Positions 1 to 11,745 of a stretch of 64,000 bases of DNA are shown piece by piece. Made by a program: the position numbers and the translations under genes. The notes beneath the pieces are model-generated. The model saw only the letters and a program-made list of their open reading frames with translations, had not been told where the DNA came from and ran no database searches. Position 1 is the first letter of the stretch; the number at the start of each line of letters is the position of its first letter. The stretch comes from Buddleja alternifolia (Eukaryota > Streptophyta > Magnoliopsida > Lamiales > Scrophulariaceae), in the NCBI GenBank assembly GCA_019426215.1, contig CM033394.1, positions 43,956,423 to 44,020,422 on the forward strand, read 5' to 3'.

Positions 1-167
1 TAGGAAATACTTTTTTTTTCATATTTTCATATTTTATATATTTAATAGTATATTAATTATTATTTATTGCATAATTATAACGTCACCGGTTCGACCCCGG
101 TTGAACCGGTGACCCGTGATCCGGTCACTTTTTCGGTTCGCTGTTCGATCCGGTTTTCAGAACACTG
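1..167. mobile_element. Right end of an hAT-like element (partial, runs off the window)
   Basis: Read on the minus strand from 167, the sequence begins CAGTGTTCTGAAAACCGG and continues with alternating GGTTCGA/GAACCGG blocks, including CACCGGTTCAACCGGG. This terminal style is common in non-autonomous plant hAT elements. The other end would lie before base 1, so neither length nor target duplication can be seen. The family call comes from recalled terminal sequence style. Confidence 0.45.
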
Positions 168-673
168 TCACACAGTAGTTAATTTATATTTTGTGTGCCA
201 AGTTTTAGCAATAACTTTTTGATATTAGTATTTGATATATGGTAGTCCAAATTAATAGGCAATGTTTGTTTTTATTTTGGAGGGTATTTATGAGAATTTT
301 GGTGAAAAAGTTTATTGAGAGTTGTGTACTTTGGTGAAAATGTGTTTGGTTTTGTGTTTGATTTTATTTTCAAAAGAGACAAAAGTTATTATAGCAGTCA
401 AATCACGTAAGTTTTTGTCTGAAGAATTATGTTTATAATTAGTTAATGATTAAAAAATATAAAATAAAATTTATATAATACAAAAAAGTAAGTCAAAAGT
501 GGAGAAGGGTGTAGGGTGGTGTAGGCAATATAGCTGTCAGAAATATTTGGACAAAAAATACCTGTTTGGTGAAAAATGGATAAGCCAAACAAGTTTTGAC
601 CATAATTTTGACCAAAATATGGTTTCAAAATAGAAACAAACAAAGCCATAGTGTTTGAATATAATCACGCAGT

Positions 674-709
<36 letters not shown>

Positions 710-751
710 GTTTGGTAATTAATTTTCCCATGTCCATGAAGAATGATTTTT
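168..751. other. AT-rich intergenic DNA with a TA microsatellite
   Basis: No gene is supported. A (TA)n run lies at about 678-707. The short open frames here run through this low-complexity sequence and match no known protein. Confidence 0.6.
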
Positions 752-1132
752 CACTAAAAAATAATAATATATTAGTGATGCAAGTTGTCACTAATTAAGC
801 CATTTTAGTGATAAGAATTTATTTATTGACACAAAAATAAGTTAAAAAAAACTTAACAGTGACAAGATTAATTGTTTATTAGTTGTCACTCGTATTAATT
901 AGTGACAAAAAAGTTGTGTCACTATTGAAAATTAGTAACATATATTTAGCGATAATTTAATGACAATAAATATATATAGTTGTCACTAATCTTGTATTAT
1001 TAATTATCATTACTGTCACTAAAAATTACTACGACAACAAAATAAAAATTATTGTTACTCATTATGTATATTTAATGACAAGTTTAATTGTCAATTTATA
1101 TTTTATTACTAATACTATTTTTTGTTGTAGTA
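752..1132. mobile_element. CACTA miniature element, ~420-bp GTGACAA family (degenerate copy)
   Basis: It starts CACTAAAAAATAAT and ends TTTTTTGTTGTAGTA, a decayed version of the CACTACAAAAAA...TTTTTGTTGTAGTG ends of the copies at 47255, 46396 and 61162. The body is packed with GTGACAA/TTGTCACTA motifs in both orientations, like the subterminal transposase-binding repeats of CACTA elements. The flanking triplets (TTT, CTT) do not match well. There is no coding capacity. Confidence 0.55.
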
Positions 1133-2097
1133 CTTGAAGACAAGTCCCGTGAATTCACATATATGAACCCCGTGTGCGAGTCTCTTACAAGATAGGCAAT
1201 TTCGGGCTCAAAAATTTATTTGTCTTAGGTCATTGTCTCAAAAATAACTACATAATAAAAAATTCAAAAAAACAACAAATTAATGTTAGAGCTAGAATTT
1301 TTTAACAAATAGAGAGTTTTTTTTTATACTAAGACCCAACAAAGTATTAAAAAAATGTGATGAATGAGACCGTTGACGTTAGTAGATCACCCAAAAAAAA
1401 AAATCTAATCTATCTCGCTTCTCAAGTCTCACAAATTATACTTTTTTAAAAATTGCGGGCTTTGCACGAGGGCATTAGAAGATCAAAATCGCCAACTTTT
1501 GTAAATATGGGACCAAAAATGCAAATTGCACAACTTTAAATATTTTAAAGACAATTAAAAAATATAGTGAAAATTACTTACAACACCTTAAAATAAATTT
1601 ATATACCCAAAACATCCATGAAACTTGACTAAAAAATTTCAGTACACCAAAACTTTATACATATATATATATATATGTGTGTGTGTATACATATACATAC
1701 ATATATATTGGTTTTGGAATATTTAATATTTGAAGTTTTTGAAAAATTTGCATTTTTGGTCCCACAACTTATGTAGATTTGTGATTTTGGTCCATGACTC
1801 ACGTGGTCGTTTCCGTTAAATATTGAACGTCACCCCATTCATGCCCTTAAATTGCTTACATGATGCAATGTGGTGAGGTGCATTTATTTGGGACCAAAAG
1901 ACAAAAAGAGCCTCACTTATGGGACCAACAATGCAAATTACCCTAAATCTTAGTGTATCTGTGTACGGTATTAACTAATTTGATCCAATTGTCCGAAAGT
2001 AGTGTAAATTAGATCAACTTGTCCAATGGGTCAACGGATTGGAATGGTCACACTTTTCTCCCCAATCAGGCAATCACGCCACATTCTTTGTTAATTC

Positions 2098-2098
<1 letters not shown>
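1133..2098. other. Intergenic DNA with a diverged inverted repeat
   Basis: No gene seen. Segments near 1473-1540 and 1741-1802 are roughly inverted copies sharing the phrases ATTTTGGTCC and GCATTTTTGGTCCCA; a third partial copy lies near 1880-1940. This resembles terminal regions of old DNA elements (possibly Mutator-like), but no target duplication could be fixed. Confidence 0.35.
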
Positions 2099-2194
<96 letters not shown>

Positions 2195-2200
2195 TATAAC
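2099..2200. repeat. (TC)n-(TA)n compound microsatellite
   Basis: About 28 TC units (2100-2155) pass directly into about 16 TA units (to ~2188). The reading frames that cross it encode only Leu-Ser and Ile-Tyr repeats and are not genes. Confidence 0.95.
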
Positions 2201-2452
2201 TCATCATATTATTTTGAATGATGCTACATGCACTTCTTAACATATAGCCAATATCATTTCTTTTACTAGCTTTGATATAAATTGGTTAAAAAAAAGTATG
2301 GGATTGGATTTACGTAATTAATATTTAACATTAAAAAAGTCATAAGTTATCACCATTTCAAGAATCATCGACAAAATTATCAAGGCACCAGTCTGATGCT
2401 ATCTAATCTTCCCATTTTTTCTTTACCCACACACACAAACTACAACTCTTTA

Positions 2453-2588
2453 TGGCTCCAGGGTTTAGAACTCAATACCTCTCATTCCGGAGTCAGAGTT
2501 GGATACCACCATGCTAATACTTTGGCTGAATATCCACCTCACATTTAATTTCGAAATGAAAGATCTTCGGTTCTAATCCTTGGAGCCA
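2453..2588. repeat. Short inverted repeat with tRNA B-box-like ends
   Basis: TGGCTCCAGGGTTTAGAAC at 2453-2471 is mirrored by GTTCTAATCCTTGGAGCCA at 2570-2588. Both arms resemble a degenerate RNA polymerase III B box (GGTTCRAATCC). It may be the remains of two facing tRNA-derived SINE ends or a small foldback. No poly-A or target duplication was found. Confidence 0.3.
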
Positions 2589-4051
2589 CAAACATTGTGG
2601 TGTGTCACAACGTGTGTGCGTGAAATATAAAAGAAAAACAAAATGATGATAAAACAATAAAGAATTGACCTTTATTACCTATAAATGGTGTTAAACCTCT
2701 TTCAAAGGTGATTATAATAGTCCTTGAACTTTCCAAATGGAATAACAGCAAAAGTAGGATAAAGTGCATTGACCCAATTCTCAAACTTAAAAAGACCTGT
2801 CTTAATCAAGGATAAACTATTTCATTTTCAAAGAAAGTCATAGGATGTTCCACTAATTTGTGGCGTGATCAAGATATGGCATAATATTGGAATCTTCTAA
2901 TAAAGTAAGATTATTGACAAAGACCAAATGTGGACATGAGTGTATAATTAATTTGCTTACGGTAAATGAAAATTTTAAGGTGTTAATTGAGATTAAATTA
3001 TATCATTAATATGAAGGGAATAAATCATCATGACAATAATCAAGTTGAGCTGAGCCTTACCATTAGGAGACAGATTATTGGGCCGTCTATGTGGGCTAAT
3101 CTAAAGCAAAATGATTGTTATGGGGCTTGGTTAAATTGTAATTTCTAATCTTATTATAATATTTAAAATGAATCCAAACGTATGGTTCTATCTCTCTCCC
3201 ATATGTACATAATGTGGACGACTTCTACTTTCATTATTCTTCCACATAAACAATTTTCCATTCTTAATATTTGACTTTTTGAATGTTTAATTACGTTTTA
3301 AGAGAAAATTTCTAATTTCATATGTTACTCCACAAATATCTCTATCTTCTTTAATTCAATTATTTTATTTATGAAGGATGTACGTTGAGTTACAATTTGA
3401 CTGCATATATACCATGTTAAATTTCTTTTGACTTAGATAATTGTACTTAATTCTATCTATATTTGCATTACATTTTGAATGTGAGTAGGAAATTTTCCTT
3501 CAATCCTGGCATGTGTAAATCAAATGAACCGTCTCCATTTTGAATCTAAGTAGCTAAGTGAATAGTTATATGCAACATTAAATTTGTTGAAATGGATAAT
3601 CCCTTAAATTATGCTATCTTAAATATGATTATAATGATCCAAATTATATAGCTCTAGAATGTATCAAATTTTAAATTTTCTTCTATTAAGTTATTTGTTC
3701 TCTTGATTGTATCGAATTGCAGGCATCCCACTAATTTATTTCTGAATATTTAATCAACTGCTCCTATAATGTCTCCTCAATTAATTATTTTCATAAATTG
3801 TTTGGAAACATATGTTTTGCTAGCTTATGTAATCAAAACCTTTGAACAATAGGCTTTCATAATTTTTGTTCTATGTTCATTTCCATATTCCCAGCCACTC
3901 CACAGTCCACACACACTCAACTTGATGCGTATGATATGAAAAACAAAAAAATAAAAAAAGTATTGGAATAGAAAAAGGAGGTAAGGGTCTCTGTTCAGAT
4001 ACTTTGCATGGGAAAAAGTTGAGATTTTCAAGTTTTGTTTCTATTTTTTTA
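2589..4051. other. Intergenic DNA, nothing recognised
   Basis: AT-rich sequence with no credible open frame, RNA gene or repeat boundary. Confidence 0.5.
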
Positions 4052-4920
4052 GGAATTGATGTTTGCACTCCCAAATCTTATAATGACACTCCAATTCCAT
4101 TTTTATGTTGAGTAATGGACCAAAATGTCCTTATAATTTTGAAACACAATTTGTGTTAACATTGTTTTTAACTTTATTTCCAAATTGAAAAGAAGTGCAC
4201 TAATCTATTTGGACCAAAAATACATTAAATAGACTGATAAAATTAAATATATAACCAAATATATTTGCCAAATATTTAAATAGACTGAAGGGAAATGTCA
4301 AATAAATTAGGTTAAAGATATATAAGAGGTGTAGTAAAGTGAACACAATGTATCAAAAAAATTGCCAAATATATATATATATATACTCAATCTATTTAAC
4401 TTTATTTTAAATAGTAAATTTAATCTAACCGATTCAATTCGGTGCCCACCCATCAAATAATCTATAAGGTCGACAAATAAATATTATATGTCTTTTGCTT
4501 TATGTTCAATTTTTTATATACGTTTTACTTTGTTTTAAAATATTACCCTACGTCGTAATTGTCAAATTTATGTTATAATTGCCAAATTATTGTATAATGT
4601 ATATAATTGTGATTACTTCATATATTTATATTCTTTTCTAATTTTTTTTAATCACCTACATACCTATAATATTAAGTAGAATAGGTTGAATGAATGCCAC
4701 AAAAAAATAAAAAAGAATGAAAGTGATGACATAGTAAAATATGAAATTTTTAAGTTAAAATGAAACAATAATATATGGAGGGTATAATTTGTTTTATATT
4801 GTTGGAAATTGTGTTATAAAATTATAAGGACATTTTGGTCCACTCTTCAACACAAAAAAAAAAAAAAAGAAAAAGATTAGAGTGCCATTATCAAAATTAG
4901 GAGTGCAAATATCAATAACC
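4052..4920. mobile_element. Mutator-like miniature element with long terminal inverted repeats
   Basis: The left end reads GGAATTGATGTTTGCACTCC; the right end, read in reverse, is GGTTATTGATATTTGCACTC. The inverted similarity continues inward: GGACCAAAATGTCCTTATAA near 4117 mirrors TTATAAGGACATTTTGGTCC near 4825. Long TIRs and T-rich flanks are compatible with a Mutator-type ~9-bp duplication, but the flanks are too simple to be sure. It encodes no protein. The ends resemble those of the element at 59782-60590. Confidence 0.55.
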
Positions 4921-5680
4921 TTTTTTTTAATTTATCCTCAGTTTGTAGTTTTCTTATTTTTTTAGTGCTCAACAGTAGGAGCAAAGTCATCTAATTAGAG
5001 AAAATATTATTGATTATGAAGAATGAAGAGTGGTTCTGGGTGAAGTGAATTTTGAATAAAATTTGAATAATATTGATCATTAACTAATTATTTCTCCAAC
5101 ATTATCACATTTTTCAAATGAAAACTCCATTTTATGTTTTTCGGTTATAGGCTTTTTCTTTCTTAAATAAGTTAAACATTTTTTCTTTCCAATCATGTGA
5201 AGTAAAACAAACAATGTGTAAAATAAATTATTTAATGGTTAGATTATTTCCTGTGCAATGCACGGGACATTTACTAGTTGAAATAATTACTTTAACCAGT
5301 ATATAATGTGAATTTAATGGCACATTTGGTCGATATATTATTCTATTCATTATGATTATTACAAAAATTAATTATGAAATTAATCAAGTATTAGTAAATA
5401 TTATTTAGTTAAAAATATTGAAAAATACTCCATCCGTCCGAAAAAGGATGTCCTTTAAATAAGAAAAGTCAATATTTTCATCATTTATTCCTAATTAAAT
5501 TGCCCTAATATATTACAACCAATCTTACCATTAAATAATGTTCTATGTTAATTTTAACTTAAGAAAATAAAAAATAACTCATGAACTATTCTAAATGATA
5601 TACCATTAACTTAAAAAAAAAAAAGGTTTTACCAAATAAATATTCCATTGAAATGTAAAGAAAAATTTGTGCTTGTCTTG
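4921..5680. other. Intergenic DNA with a half Stowaway-like motif
   Basis: No gene seen. At about 5428-5450 the phrase CTCCATCCGTCC resembles the conserved end of Stowaway or related plant miniature elements, but no matching inverted end is visible nearby, so it is at most a truncated copy. Confidence 0.4.
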
Positions 5681-6305
5681 GACCATCTCCAATGTTGTGC
5701 ACTATTTTACAGCAGCTACAGTATTTTCACTCCAATGTACTGCACTATTTTTTGCACCAAATCACTATTCACTATAATAATATTATTTTTACACCTCATT
5801 TATATTATTTTTCATATTTCACAAATACACCCAATTTTAATTTTATATCACATATTCATCCAAGTAAATATTTTTGTTATTCATCTAATTTATTTATCTT
5901 GTATTATGTTCATTTCCCTTTAAATTGTGTAATTTTTACATTTTATGTAATATTAATCTATGTTGGATGTAATTTTAAAATGTTTTAAATTTATGTGGAA
6001 TATGCATTTTATAGTTAAATTAAAACAATATATAATTAAGTGGGAAAAAAATAATATAACTTAGAACCTAATTGTAACTTTTCAAAATTTCGGGATCAAA
6101 TTACAATGGACATAATTGTTACTATTACAAAATAATGGACTAAATTAAAACAAGAAAAGACCAAAAACAAATTATGTACCAGCGCTAAAATAGCGTTGGT
6201 GAACAGTGTTGCAGCATATTTGTTGTGGCACTGTTCATCAACGTCATTTTAGCATTGGTTTTACAGCACCATTGGAGAGGTAAAATGGTGCAATTGGAGA
6301 TGGTC
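5681..6305. mobile_element. PIF/Harbinger-like miniature element
   Basis: The terminal inverted repeat GACCATCTCCAAT (5681) matches ATTGGAGATGGTC (ending 6305). The subterminal zones are also complementary in style (CACTATTTTACAGC against GCTGTAAAACC-like phrases). Flanking triplets are TTG and TTA, an imperfect match to the TTA duplication of this superfamily. Short frames across the element are not genes. Confidence 0.6.
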
Positions 6306-7351
6306 TTACACACTACAATAGTTTCAAATTGACTGCTTTGCTATCAAATTAAGATTAATGAGTAAAAGAAAAACATTTAACATTTTAAATATAAAATTTT
6401 TCTTGGGGATGGAGAGCAGAGTAATCATTAAAGGATTTGGGAAGAGACCCAGTTCATTAAATATGATGCGAGGAAAACAGGCAAGAGTTCTGAAGCCTAA
6501 CCCCATCCATACAGCTGTCCATACCCAATGAAACCTATAAAGTATATAGTATATACCAATGCTAGGTTTATTCATCAAGTTTATGATCAAATTTTTTTAT
6601 TATTATGTCAAGGTTTGGTTTTGGTTGGCTCTAATTACATAGTCACTATTGGCAATTCTTTTCACTCGTGAGAAATTTTAGTCTGGATTGAATTCGGTAG
6701 AAAATTGCGCTTCTCACGTTATTGAAGTAATCACAAGATTTGTCATACATCGTATTTGATCATACTGAATATATGCCTGAATTTTTCAATTGAACCCTAG
6801 GTTAAACCATTGCAAGGTGGTAAATTAGCTTGGTCGATCCTTTATTTTTTTTGATTAAAAGATCTTGATTAGAATATGCTTACGGTAGTAATTAGTGATT
6901 AAATGGTTTTAGCTGACTAGCATTAGCACATAGTTAATGTTGATTGACTAACTCTTTCAAACAAAAGCTATCACAACTTTTTAAGCACGACTTAACCCTA
7001 GACATAAAAAAAATGATCTCGAAGTTTTCTTTTTAATTGGGAAGGGGATTACCTCATTCTCTTCTCTTCCTTTTCCCCGGTTTGGTTTTTGAATTTCTTC
7101 GATGTTTGAATTGATTGGTTGGCTATGGCAGAACGTCTTCTACATTCTCCCTCGTCATCCCCTTTTCAACAATAAATATAAAAGTGAAATTAATATCTCG
7201 TATATCCAATTACTCAATGAATATGCACCAGTTATGACCTACAATACATAACATGATCGCTCGTTTTGTACAATTAATTGATGAAAAAAAACACATTAAT
7301 TAGTTTTGACTCAAGATGACAGAATGGTTGAATTGGAAGATGGCGAACTAC
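6306..7351. other. Intergenic DNA, nothing recognised
   Basis: No conserved coding sequence. An 88-codon minus-strand frame at 6324-6590 has no recognisable domain and overlaps non-coding repeat edge sequence. Confidence 0.5.
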
Positions 7352-7794
7352 AAATTTTCAGTCCTCTCTCTCCCCATCTCTCTCTAAACCCTAGCCTTTT
7401 TTTTCTTCTATATTCCTCCGCCGACGATGGCTTGGTGAAGCAGTCGTCTTCTTCACCACTGTTACCACCACCATCGTCGGCGGGTTAGGTTGGAGCACCC
7501 TTCTTCAACTTGTACATCACATCTTCAAATCTGACGAGACGGCTATGGATTTAATGAGACAGAGACAAATCTGACGAGATGAAGACGGGTGATGCATAAG
7601 TTTTTATATAGCGTTTTAGATTTTTTGCTTAGTATTTTACTTTTTCTCTCGTATGAGAGTTTGTTTCTCTCTCGAATGAGAGTTTTATCTCTCCTTGAAT
7701 AGGAGTTGCACAAGAATTTTCTTGTGTTCGGTTGTGAGTTCTTAAGATTTGTTATCTTCAAGAACTTGATAATTAGTGTTTCAAATGTTCTTAC

Positions 7795-8860
7795 TGTTGC
7801 AAACCTGTGCACTTTGTAAGAAAATTTCTGAAAATAGTAATACGACGAACAATATGACAATCGAGGCGAGAGATGAACTCTCTATCCTTAAAGCTATATT
7901 GCCCCGCCTACGGTGGTACGGGATCGTGCAATTAACTTCCCAAGATACAACGATTATATATTTGTAATCGAACCACTTCAAGAACAAAACCCACGAACTA
8001 TATTTGCCCAAGAACTCTCAGAATTTTTATGTATGTAGAATGCTTTGAAACAATGCAGAATTGTTTTCTATTTTTGGTGTGGTTTGAACACAACCTGGGA
8101 GAGCCTTTTTATAGGCAACAAAACAAGATTGAAAACCAAAATAGAAAGCCAAAAAGAATCAGCTGATGAATGTCAAAAGTTTCGGCTCCAAAAGAAACAA
8201 AACACTTCAACTTTCGGCTGGCAATTTCGGCTGGAGACAGGTAAGGAAACGTCTGAAATCTTCTGCATGAGAAAGGAACAGGAGACATGCCTTGCTGGTT
8301 TTCTAGAAGAAGAAAATCAAATTAATTAAACTTTGGCTCAAAAAGATAAGAAGAGGTCCAAAGCCCAACAACCACACATCTCAGCCAAAGCCCAAAGCCC
8401 AAGGCCCAACGACCCGCGACCCGATCCCAGCCCCGGCCCGAGCCCGAGCCCGAGCCCGAACCCGAGTCCGTGGTCCGGTCCGGTCCACCGGACCGCCCGA
8501 GTGAGGAGCTAAGAAATTGGGCCAAGACACAATTACATAGCTCTTCCCCCCTTCACACAAAGGACAAAAGTGGATGACCCAAAGGGCCAACCCTTTACCT
8601 TTAGGCAAATGTATATAAACTCATACAACTTATGGTTTATATCCAATGTGGGATATACACATTCAAACACCCAACATTAGCAATTAATTTCTCATTCGTT
8701 TCAACTCCGAATTGAGAAATTCGAAATGCTAAACTAATCTACTCTCGGAGTAGAATAAAAATATCCAATACAACTTAGTATCCCCGATACTTATGGTGTT
8801 CGAATTTCATACGCAAAAGTGGTGTTCACACACTTTTTCATATACCCACAAATGCCAACA
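7795..8860 (-). repeat. Copia-1 3' LTR
   Basis: It starts TGTTGCAAACC and ends AATGCCAACA on the plus strand, giving TG...CA ends with a 5-bp TGTTG/CAACA inverted repeat. Relative to the other LTR it has a 14-bp local duplication of GGCTGG-flanked sequence near 8218, lacks a ~60-bp block, and carries an extra ~50-bp GC-rich stretch (8424-8473) made of CCCGAG repeats. Confidence 0.93.
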
Positions 8861-8872
8861 ATCCCCCACACG
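8861..8872 (-). other. Copia-1 polypurine tract
   Basis: On the minus strand TGTGGGGGAT directly precedes the 3' LTR start TGTTGGC, the standard place for the plus-strand DNA primer. Confidence 0.8.
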
Positions 8873-9427
8873 AATAAAATTAATGCAATGCATGAAACTG
8901 AGAGTTCAAACGACTTTTTATCACATCAGAAGAGGTAGCTTTTGGCTTTGAACCTTTCCTAGTGAGATATCATCGGATTTACTAGGCTACCCAATGAACA
9001 TGATGCCTTGAATTGTTCAGCCGTTCGTGTAAAACCAGACAATGATATTCACATGATAAATTTTCTAAGCAAATTTTTAGTTCTCACTGTTGGACCCATT
9101 TTGGCCATGGCGCCCTCTCTTGGTTTCATAAATGTTTACATTTTACCCAATGTTGAGGCGGCCTACACCTCACACTTACATAGGTGATCTCCTATTTAAG
9201 AGTATCCTACCATACTCCACTTCATTTTCATGACAGTATAGGAATCATTAAAAGTTCAGACTTACCCTTTGCTACACTTGTAGGATGCACTTCTTTATCC
9301 TAGGCAATGGGTTTAGAGTTTATTAAACTCTTAAGTGCTCTCCAAAATTTTCACAACTTAGTTGTCCCATTGAACCATGATCTTGGGATCTCCAGTCAAT
9401 ATGGTTGGGTTACCGTTGTGTCAATTT
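8873..9427 (-). other. Copia-1 region between pol and the 3' LTR
   Basis: Non-coding sequence between the pol stop (9428) and the polypurine tract. No extra frame or repeat is evident. Confidence 0.7.
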
Positions 9428-9581
9428 TTAATTTGTAGACTTTAACCCCATTCCTCTTGATAGGTAGCATATTTGATCTCTAGGCAATCCTTTCGTCAAA
9501 GGATCTGCAATATTCTCTTTTGATTTCACATAATCAATGGAAATAATCCCGTTAGAGATCAACTGCTTAATGGTATTATGC

Positions 9582-9617
<36 letters not shown>

Positions 9618-11722
9618 CTACTCTGAGCCCTCCCAATTGCCGACATACAGTTGCAATGAATCAAAATCGGAGGCACAGGTTTTTCCCAACAGGGAACATC
9701 TTCTAAGAAATTTCTTAGCCACTCAGCTTCTTCACCAGCCTTATCTAAAGCTATGAATTCTGATTCCATTGTGGAACGGGCTATGCAAGTTTGCTTAGAA
9801 GATTTCCACGACAGCGCTCCTCCACCAACGGTAAATACATACCCACTTGTGGACTTGGAGTCGTTCGTGTCTGATATCCAATTAGTATCACTGTATCCCT
9901 CAATTACAGCTGGATATTTGGAGTAGTGTAATCCATATTCTTTAGTATACTTTAAATACTTAAGAACTCTAGCTAAAGCATTCCAATGCTCTACACTTGG
10001 ATTACTCGTGAACCTACTCAACTTGCTCATAGAATAAGCTAGATCAGGGCGAGTACAGTTCATGATATACATCACACTCCCAATTATCCTAGCATATTCC
10101 AACTGCGATACGGGTTCGCCATGGTTCTTGCGTAGATGAACGCTCAAGTCCACTGGCGTCCTGACTGGTGCACTATCGCTAGGAAGGAATTTTTCCAAAA
10201 CCGTCTCAACGTAATGAGATTGCGATAAGACTAGTCCTTCAGAAGTCCTCAGGATTTTAATCCCTAAGATGACGTCTGCAAGTCCCATATCCTTCATGTC
10301 AAAGTTCTTCTTTAACATGCCTTTAGTATTCATGATGATTTCATGATTACTACCCATTATCAACATGTCATCTACATATAGACACACGATGACATATGCG
10401 TTATGTGTTTGTCTAACATACACGTATTTATCACATTCGTTGATCTTGAAACCATTTAACAACATCGTGCTATCAAACTTTTCATGCCACTGTTTTGGCG
10501 CTTGTTTAAGTCCGTAAAGTGACTTTACAAGTTTACACACTTTCTTCTCCTTTCCAGGAGCAACATACCCCTCGGGTTGTTCCATGTATATTTCTTCATC
10601 TAATTCTCCGTTCAGAAACGCAGTCTTAACATCCATTTGATGTATCTCAAGGTTTTGCAATGCGGCAATAGCGATGAATAATCTTATGGATGTTATTCTG
10701 GTTACCGGAGAATAAGTATCGAAGAAATCAAGACCTTCCGTTTGTCGGTATCCTTTGACTACCAAACGGGCCTTATACTTATCAATAGTTCCATCAGTCT
10801 TATACTTTCTTTTCAGAATCCATTTACAGCCTAAAGGCTTACTTCCCTTTGGAAGATCAACCAACTCCCAGGTATGGCTGTGTAAAATAGACTCGATTTC
10901 ACTATTGATAGCCTCTTTCCAGAGTTGAGCATCTGGACCGGACATAGCTTCCTTAATCGTATTTGGCTCCCCTTCTAATGTATATGAAACAAAATCGGGA
11001 CCAAATGATTTAGGCACTCTTGCCCTTTTGCTACGACGTGGTTCTTCATCCCCAGGATTAGAACTACTCGTAGACTCATCAAATGTTCTTTTAAGAGGAA
11101 CTTGCTCATTTCTTTCCTTACTTGGAAAGACATCCTCAAAAAACGAAGCATTTCTAGATTCCATGATAGTACCTTCATGAATCTCAGATATTTCTGATTT
11201 ATGAACCAGAAATCGATAGGCGCTACTATTAAGTGCATAACCTATGAATATGCAATCAATAGTCTTAGGCCCTATCTTAACTTGTTTGAGTTTGGGTATT
11301 TCTACCTTAGCCAAACACCCCCACACTTTGAGGTACTTGTAAGAAGGCTTTTGACCTTTCCAAAGTTCGTACAGAGTCTCACTCCTACTTTTGTGGGGAA
11401 TCTTGTTAAGGATATAGTTGGCAGAGAGGATCGCCTCCCCCCACAAATTCTGCGGTAATCCAAAATTTAACAACATCGCATTCATCATTTCTTTGAGAGT
11501 GCGATTCTTGCGTTCAGCAATGCCATTGGATTGAGGTGAGTATGGTGCCGTTGTTTGATGAATAATTCCAGAGTCGGTACAGAATTCATCAAACGGCGCT
11601 CCGTATTCTCCACCTCTATCACTTCGGATAGATTTTATTCTTTTCTCAAGTTGATTTTCAACTTCAGTTTTGTAATGTGTAAACGCTCCAAGCGCTTCGT
11701 CTTTACTTCTTAGTAAATACAC
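9428..11722 (-). pseudogene. pol: Copia-1 pol part: integrase core, reverse transcriptase, RNase H
   Basis: An uninterrupted 764-codon frame. Residues 1-100 are the integrase core, with the second catalytic Asp in SDRGGEY (D35) and the Glu in NGIAERKNR (E70). The RVT_2 reverse transcriptase starts near residue 274: the first catalytic Asp is in [13 protein letters not shown] (D364) and the YVDD box is at 449-452. RNase H follows (about 610-745), with GYSDTNW, STSGYVF and ADPLTKGL motifs. The annotated Met is only the first one after a frameshift: the natural frame continues upstream into the gag-protease frame (11746-13665). The shift maps to a T-run at 11766-11770 (plus strand), where one base appears to be missing. 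All catalytic residues look intact, so the break is probably recent. Confidence 0.93.
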
Positions 11723-11745
11723 ATAACAATACTTTGTGCAGTCAT

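Noticed and set aside
2019..2240. Open frames of Leu-Ser and Ile-Tyr repeats
   Set aside because: Produced by the TC/TA microsatellite; no start context or conserved domain.
5427..5450. Stowaway miniature element
   Set aside because: Only one end-like motif is seen; no inverted partner or TA duplication could be found.
5648..5988. Two overlapping 91-98-codon frames
   Set aside because: They lie inside the Harbinger-like miniature element and are AT-driven Phe/Ile/Tyr-rich noise.
7306..7488. 60-codon frame ending in Ser/Pro-rich sequence, possible gene start
   Set aside because: It crosses the presumed retroposon boundary and has no continuation or domain.
8322..8608. Gly/Ser/Arg-rich frames on the minus strand
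   Set aside because: Generated by the CCCGAG repeat in the Copia-1 LTR.
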